From an uncultured Acetatifactor sp. (GTDB lineage Bacteria; Bacillota; Clostridia; Lachnospirales; Lachnospiraceae): a stretch of 64,000 nt of DNA. The notes under the pieces were generated by a model. That model searched no databases, was not told the DNA's origin, and saw nothing but the letters and a program-made list of their open reading frames with translations. Shown in pieces: positions 61,119 through 64,000 of this stretch (position 1 is its first letter; the number at the start of each line of letters is the position of its first letter). The stretch covers positions 1 through 64,000 of the forward strand of contig CALWRA010000012.1 of assembly GCA_944383825.1 (NCBI GenBank), in the 5' to 3' direction. The translations under genes and the position numbers were made by a program.

Positions 61119-61706
61119 TTAGAGACTTCCTTTGGTACTGAGCACATCTTGAATCCGGGGATTGAGAGAAGTGGCCTGATCCAGAGCCTTTGCAAATGCC
61201 TTAAACAAGGCTTCAATCATGTGGTGATTGTTGCTTCCTGACAAAAGCTTCAGATGGAGGTTCATGCCTGCGCTGTAAGAAACCGCATAAAAGAATTCTC
61301 TTACAAGCTCCGTATCTAAATATCCCACACGAGAGGCAGTAAATTGGCACTCAAAATTTAAATAGGGACGGCCGGAAAAATCAATGGCACACAGGGCAAG
61401 GGCCTCGTCCATAGGAAGAATAAAGTAACCGTAACGGTTCATTCCCTTTTTATCCCCCACAGCCTGACGAATGGCCTGGCCCAGCACAATGCCGGTATCT
61501 TCCACCGTATGATGTCCATCGACTCCCAGATCTCCCTTTACCATACACTTTAAATCAAAAAAGCCGTGTCTTGCAAACCCATCCAGCATGTGATCAAAAA
61601 AACCAATGCCTGTATCCGCCTGACATTTGCCCGCTCCATCCAGCTGAAGCGTTAAACAAATATCCGTCTCCTTCGTTTTTCGGTTGATCTGAGCTGTGCG
61701 TTCCAT
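61119..61706 (-). CDS. hisB: Imidazoleglycerol-phosphate dehydratase
   Basis: This 195-residue monofunctional dehydratase performs step 6 of histidine synthesis. Manganese-binding motifs are GIGFFDHMLDGFARHG, DGHHTVEDTGIVLGQA, and SNNHHMIEALFKA near the C-terminus. The length matches the non-fused HisB of Firmicutes. The ATG at 61706 follows GAAGGAGGA. It sits between hisD and hisIE. Confidence 0.97.
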   Translation of the reverse strand: MERTAQINRKTKETDICLTLQLDGAGKCQADTGIGFFDHMLDGFARHGFFDLKCMVKGDLGVDGHHTVEDTGIVLGQAIRQAVGDKKGMNRYGYFILPMDEALALCAIDFSGRPYLNFECQFTASRVGYLDTELVREFFYAVSYSAGMNLHLKLLSGSNNHHMIEALFKAFAKALDQATSLNPRIQDVLSTKGSL

Positions 61707-61739
61707 GGGCTCGTCCTCCTTCCCGCAATATGAGCCGGC

Positions 61740-63056
61740 TTAAGCAAAACTGCCGCCTTCTTCCGTTGCTTCAAATCTTACTTTAATACTATTGGCATGA
61801 GCAGTCAAGCCTTCGCTTTCCGCAAAAATTTCGATATTTCTGTGTACCTTTTCCAGCGCTTCCCTGGAATATGAAATAATACTCGTCTTTTTTACAAAAT
61901 CATCCACATTTACCGGAGAAAAGAATCTGGCGGTTCCGTTGGTTGGCAGAATATGGTTTGGTCCTGCAAAATAGTCTCCAAGGGGTTCGGAGGCGTATTC
62001 TCCCAGAAAAATGGCTCCCGCATTGCGAATACGGGTCATAATGTCAAAGGGATTCTTCGTAAGAATCTCAAGATGCTCAGAGGCAATCTCATTTGCAGCC
62101 GAAACCGCATCCTCCATTGTGTCAGCCACGAGAATATAACCATAGCTGTCCAAAGACTTTTGAATAATCTCCCTTCTGGAAAGCCGTTCCAGAAAGCCAT
62201 CCACCTGCCGGGATACTTCCTGTGCCAGCTGCGTCGACGTGGTGATCAGGATAGCGCTTGCCAGCTCATCATGTTCAGCCTGTGAAAGCAGATCCGCAGC
62301 CACATAACGGGGATTTGCGGTTTCGTCCGCCAGCACCAGAATTTCGCTGGGCCCCGCAATGGAATCAATGCTCACATAGCCATATACGGCCTTTTTGGCC
62401 AAAGCCACAAAAATATTGCCAGGACCGGTGATTTTATCCACTCTGGGGATGGAGTTTGTGCCAAAGGCCAGTGCTGCAATTGCCTGAGCCCCTCCTGCCT
62501 TGTAAATCGTGTCAACTCCCGCAATATGCGCCGCGGCCAGGGTACCGGGATTGATGCTTCCGTCAGGGCCGGGAGGAGTAGTCATTACAATACTTTCCAC
62601 ACCTGCAACCTTTGCGGGGATCACATTCATCAGTACGCTGGAAGGATAAGCTGCCTTGCCCCCAGGCACATAGACCCCCGCTCTTGAAATTGGGGTCAGC
62701 TTCATCCCAAGAATAGTGCCATCCTCCCTGGTGTCAAACCAGCTGTTTCTAAGCTGCTTTACGTGAAAACTGCGAATGTTTTCTGCGGATTTGCGAAGAA
62801 CCTCCACCAATGCAGGATCCAGCTTCTCATAAGCTGCGCGGATTTCCTCAGAGGTGACACGAATGTTCTTTTCTGAAAGCTCAAATTTGTCAAAGGCACG
62901 AGTATATTCAAATAATGCCCTGTCACCCTCTTCTCGTACCCTTTTCACAATCTTATTTACGGTCTGTTCATATTCAGAATAATTGTTAGGACTTCTTTTT
63001 AGCAGATTGTTTAGAATATTTTCCCGAGTCTCTCCCGATAATGGAATAATCCTCAT
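61740..63056 (-). CDS. hisD: Histidinol dehydrogenase
   Basis: This 438-residue zinc and NAD enzyme oxidises histidinol to histidine in two steps. Motifs include TPISRAGVYVPGGKAAYPSS, KITGPGNIFVALAKK and DSIAGPSEILVLADE, the general-base region ASEHLEI and the C-terminal FAGPNHILPTNGTARF. The start ATG at 63056 lies six bases after an AGGGAGGT site that belongs to a hairpin cassette. It is 31 bases after hisG. Confidence 0.97.
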   Translation of the reverse strand: MRIIPLSGETRENILNNLLKRSPNNYSEYEQTVNKIVKRVREEGDRALFEYTRAFDKFELSEKNIRVTSEEIRAAYEKLDPALVEVLRKSAENIRSFHVKQLRNSWFDTREDGTILGMKLTPISRAGVYVPGGKAAYPSSVLMNVIPAKVAGVESIVMTTPPGPDGSINPGTLAAAHIAGVDTIYKAGGAQAIAALAFGTNSIPRVDKITGPGNIFVALAKKAVYGYVSIDSIAGPSEILVLADETANPRYVAADLLSQAEHDELASAILITTSTQLAQEVSRQVDGFLERLSRREIIQKSLDSYGYILVADTMEDAVSAANEIASEHLEILTKNPFDIMTRIRNAGAIFLGEYASEPLGDYFAGPNHILPTNGTARFFSPVNVDDFVKKTSIISYSREALEKVHRNIEIFAESEGLTAHANSIKVRFEATEEGGSFA

Positions 63057-63086
63057 CCTTATACCTCCCTGCCCGCTTCAGCGGGC
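63057..63086 (-). repeat. Hairpin-RBS cassette, copy 2 (before hisD)
   Basis: On the minus strand GCCCGC (63086-63081), loop TGAA, GCGGGC (63076-63071) then AGGGAGGT (63070-63063) and ATAAGG lead to the hisD ATG. It begins one base after the hisG stop. It matches copy 1 at 27391 almost base for base. Confidence 0.75.
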
Positions 63087-63087
63087 C

Positions 63088-63750
63088 TCACTCCTTGCTT
63101 TCCTGTTCTGGATACGCTCGTATTTTGTTCACAAGTTCCTTAATGCGTTCCGATTTCATTTGCATGCTTACTGGATTTACAATCATTCTTGCAGATAGAG
63201 GGCATACCTCTTCCAACACCATAAGACCATTTTCCCGAAGAGTCGAGCCGGTCTCCACAATATCCACTATCACATCTGACAACTCCACTAAAGGTCCCAG
63301 CTCCACCGAACCGTTCAGCTTAATAATGTCAACAGTCTGATGCTTTTTGTTATAGAAATATTCCTTTGCTATATTAGGATATTTGCTGGCCACGCGGATA
63401 CGCTCGTGATGCCTTAAAAGCTCTCCGGCGGATTCAGGCCCGCAGACGCACATCCTGCATTTTCCGAATCCCAAATCCAACACTTCATAAACATTGCGAT
63501 TCTCTTCAAGAATAGTGTCTCTCCCAACGACACCAATGTCGGCGGCTCCGTACTCGACATAAGTGGGAACATCCGGACCCTTTGACAGAAAAAAGCGCAG
63601 TCTCTGTTCTTCATTCACAAAAATAAGCTTTCTCGAATCCTTGTCCCACATTTCGCGGCAGCCAATTCCGATCTTTTCGAAAAGCTCCATCGTTTGCCGG
63701 GCCAGTCTCCCCTTGCCCAGCGCGAAAGTCAAATATCTTCCATCACTCAT
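63088..63750 (-). CDS. hisG: ATP phosphoribosyltransferase, short form
   Basis: This 220-residue enzyme joins ATP to PRPP, the first and committed step of histidine synthesis. It has [30 protein letters not shown] and the PRPP loop [14 protein letters not shown]. It lacks the C-terminal regulatory domain of long HisG, so it needs HisZ, which is encoded just upstream and overlaps by eight bases. Feedback control by histidine is expected to act through HisZ. Confidence 0.96.
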   Translation of the reverse strand: MSDGRYLTFALGKGRLARQTMELFEKIGIGCREMWDKDSRKLIFVNEEQRLRFFLSKGPDVPTYVEYGAADIGVVGRDTILEENRNVYEVLDLGFGKCRMCVCGPESAGELLRHHERIRVASKYPNIAKEYFYNKKHQTVDIIKLNGSVELGPLVELSDVIVDIVETGSTLRENGLMVLEEVCPLSARMIVNPVSMQMKSERIKELVNKIRAYPEQESKE

Positions 63751-64000
63751 CTACAGTCCTTTCCGGGATCAGCTCCACCGCTTTTCCCTGGCCTCGAAGC
63801 TGCCTGGCTTCCGTAAGCTTTTCAGCAAAATCACAGGAGGTGTAAGTAATCACAGTCTTGGAGGGAGACAGGGGAATTTTTACCCGCTGCCCGTAAAGAG
63901 CTTCCATAAGATCATCTATGACCACCACAAAGCCAATGGCAGGGGCAGCCTTTCCAAAATGGCTGAGCAGGTCGTCATATCTTCCACCTTTTACAACCGC
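63743..64000 (-). CDS. hisZ: ATP phosphoribosyltransferase regulatory subunit HisZ (N-terminus outside window)
   Basis: Only the C-terminal 85 codons are visible. The frame is open to the window edge and shows [14 protein letters not shown] and [16 protein letters not shown], the pattern shared by HisZ and histidyl-tRNA synthetase. Its place directly before a short-form hisG identifies it as HisZ. The stop overlaps the hisG start by eight bases. Confidence 0.9.
   Translation of the reverse strand, partial: AVVKGGRYDDLLSHFGKAAPAIGFVVVIDDLMEALYGQRVKIPLSPSKTVITYTSCDFAEKLTEARQLRGQGKAVELIPERTVDE

Overview
The window looks like core chromosome of a low-to-mid GC Firmicute of class Clostridia, most likely family Lachnospiraceae. 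The supporting signs are strong AGGAGG-type ribosome binding sites, frequent TTG starts, a complete minCDE set beside mreBCD and rodA, sepF, an L27 with a removable N-terminal extension plus its Prp protease, a lexA gene divergent from a LysM-domain gene, and a short-form HisG that needs HisZ. About 98% of the sequence is explained by tightly packed genes. No gap without a gene reaches 300 bases. I see no prophage, insertion sequence, CRISPR array, rRNA or tRNA.

Layout, left to right. 1-3.4 kb: end of an unknown gene with a terminator, then a two-component system with a membrane-anchored partner protein. 3.5-6.2 kb: amino-acid:cation symporter and peptidase T. 6.2-14.6 kb: miaB, mutS, mutL, miaA (tRNA-A37 modification and mismatch repair) and a PLP lyase. 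14.7-25.4 kb: cell-shape and division-site block (DUF4321, radC, mreB, mreC, mreD, a very large PBP2, minC, minD, minE, rodA, mgsA, a D,D-carboxypeptidase lipoprotein). 25.5-31.3 kb: small P-loop protein, HlyD-like protein, yggS, sepF, aroB, lspA, pseudouridine synthase. 31.4-36.5 kb: cytidylate-kinase-like gene, L21 leader with rplU-prp-rpmA, obgE, yhbY, nadD, yqeK, rsfS. 36.6-43.1 kb: DUF378 gene and a full branched-chain amino acid ABC transporter (livJHMGF) followed by a second cytidylate-kinase-like gene and a GNAT gene. 43.2-46.3 kb: SOS hub (lexA, a YneA-like LysM protein, four SOS-type boxes), a tyrosine recombinase and a TtcA-like thiolase. 46.4-49.6 kb: rubrerythrin, AI-2E-family permease, dtd, Nudix hydrolase. 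49.6-56.9 kb, minus strand: MoxR ATPase, DUF58, large membrane protein, two radical-SAM-linked genes, RNase E/G. 57.0-59.6 kb: orphan small membrane protein and HelD. 59.7-64 kb, minus strand: histidine operon hisZ-hisG-hisD-hisB-hisIE.

The genes most likely to work together are the wall-elongation set (MreBCD, PBP2, RodA, carboxypeptidase) with the division-placement set (MinCDE, SepF), and the DNA-damage checkpoint in which LexA probably controls both itself and a LysM membrane protein that may block division. The least ordinary observations are: a recurring hairpin-plus-ribosome-binding-site cassette in front of three unrelated genes (27.4, 35.5 and 63.06 kb); an MreB with a degenerate phosphate-binding loop; a PBP2 with an insertion of about 240 residues; a HisIE carrying an apparently dead HisF-like domain; and an RNase E/G without its zinc link. 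Nothing in the window forms an obvious wholly new multi-gene system. All assignments come from reading sequence motifs and gene order, with no database search.
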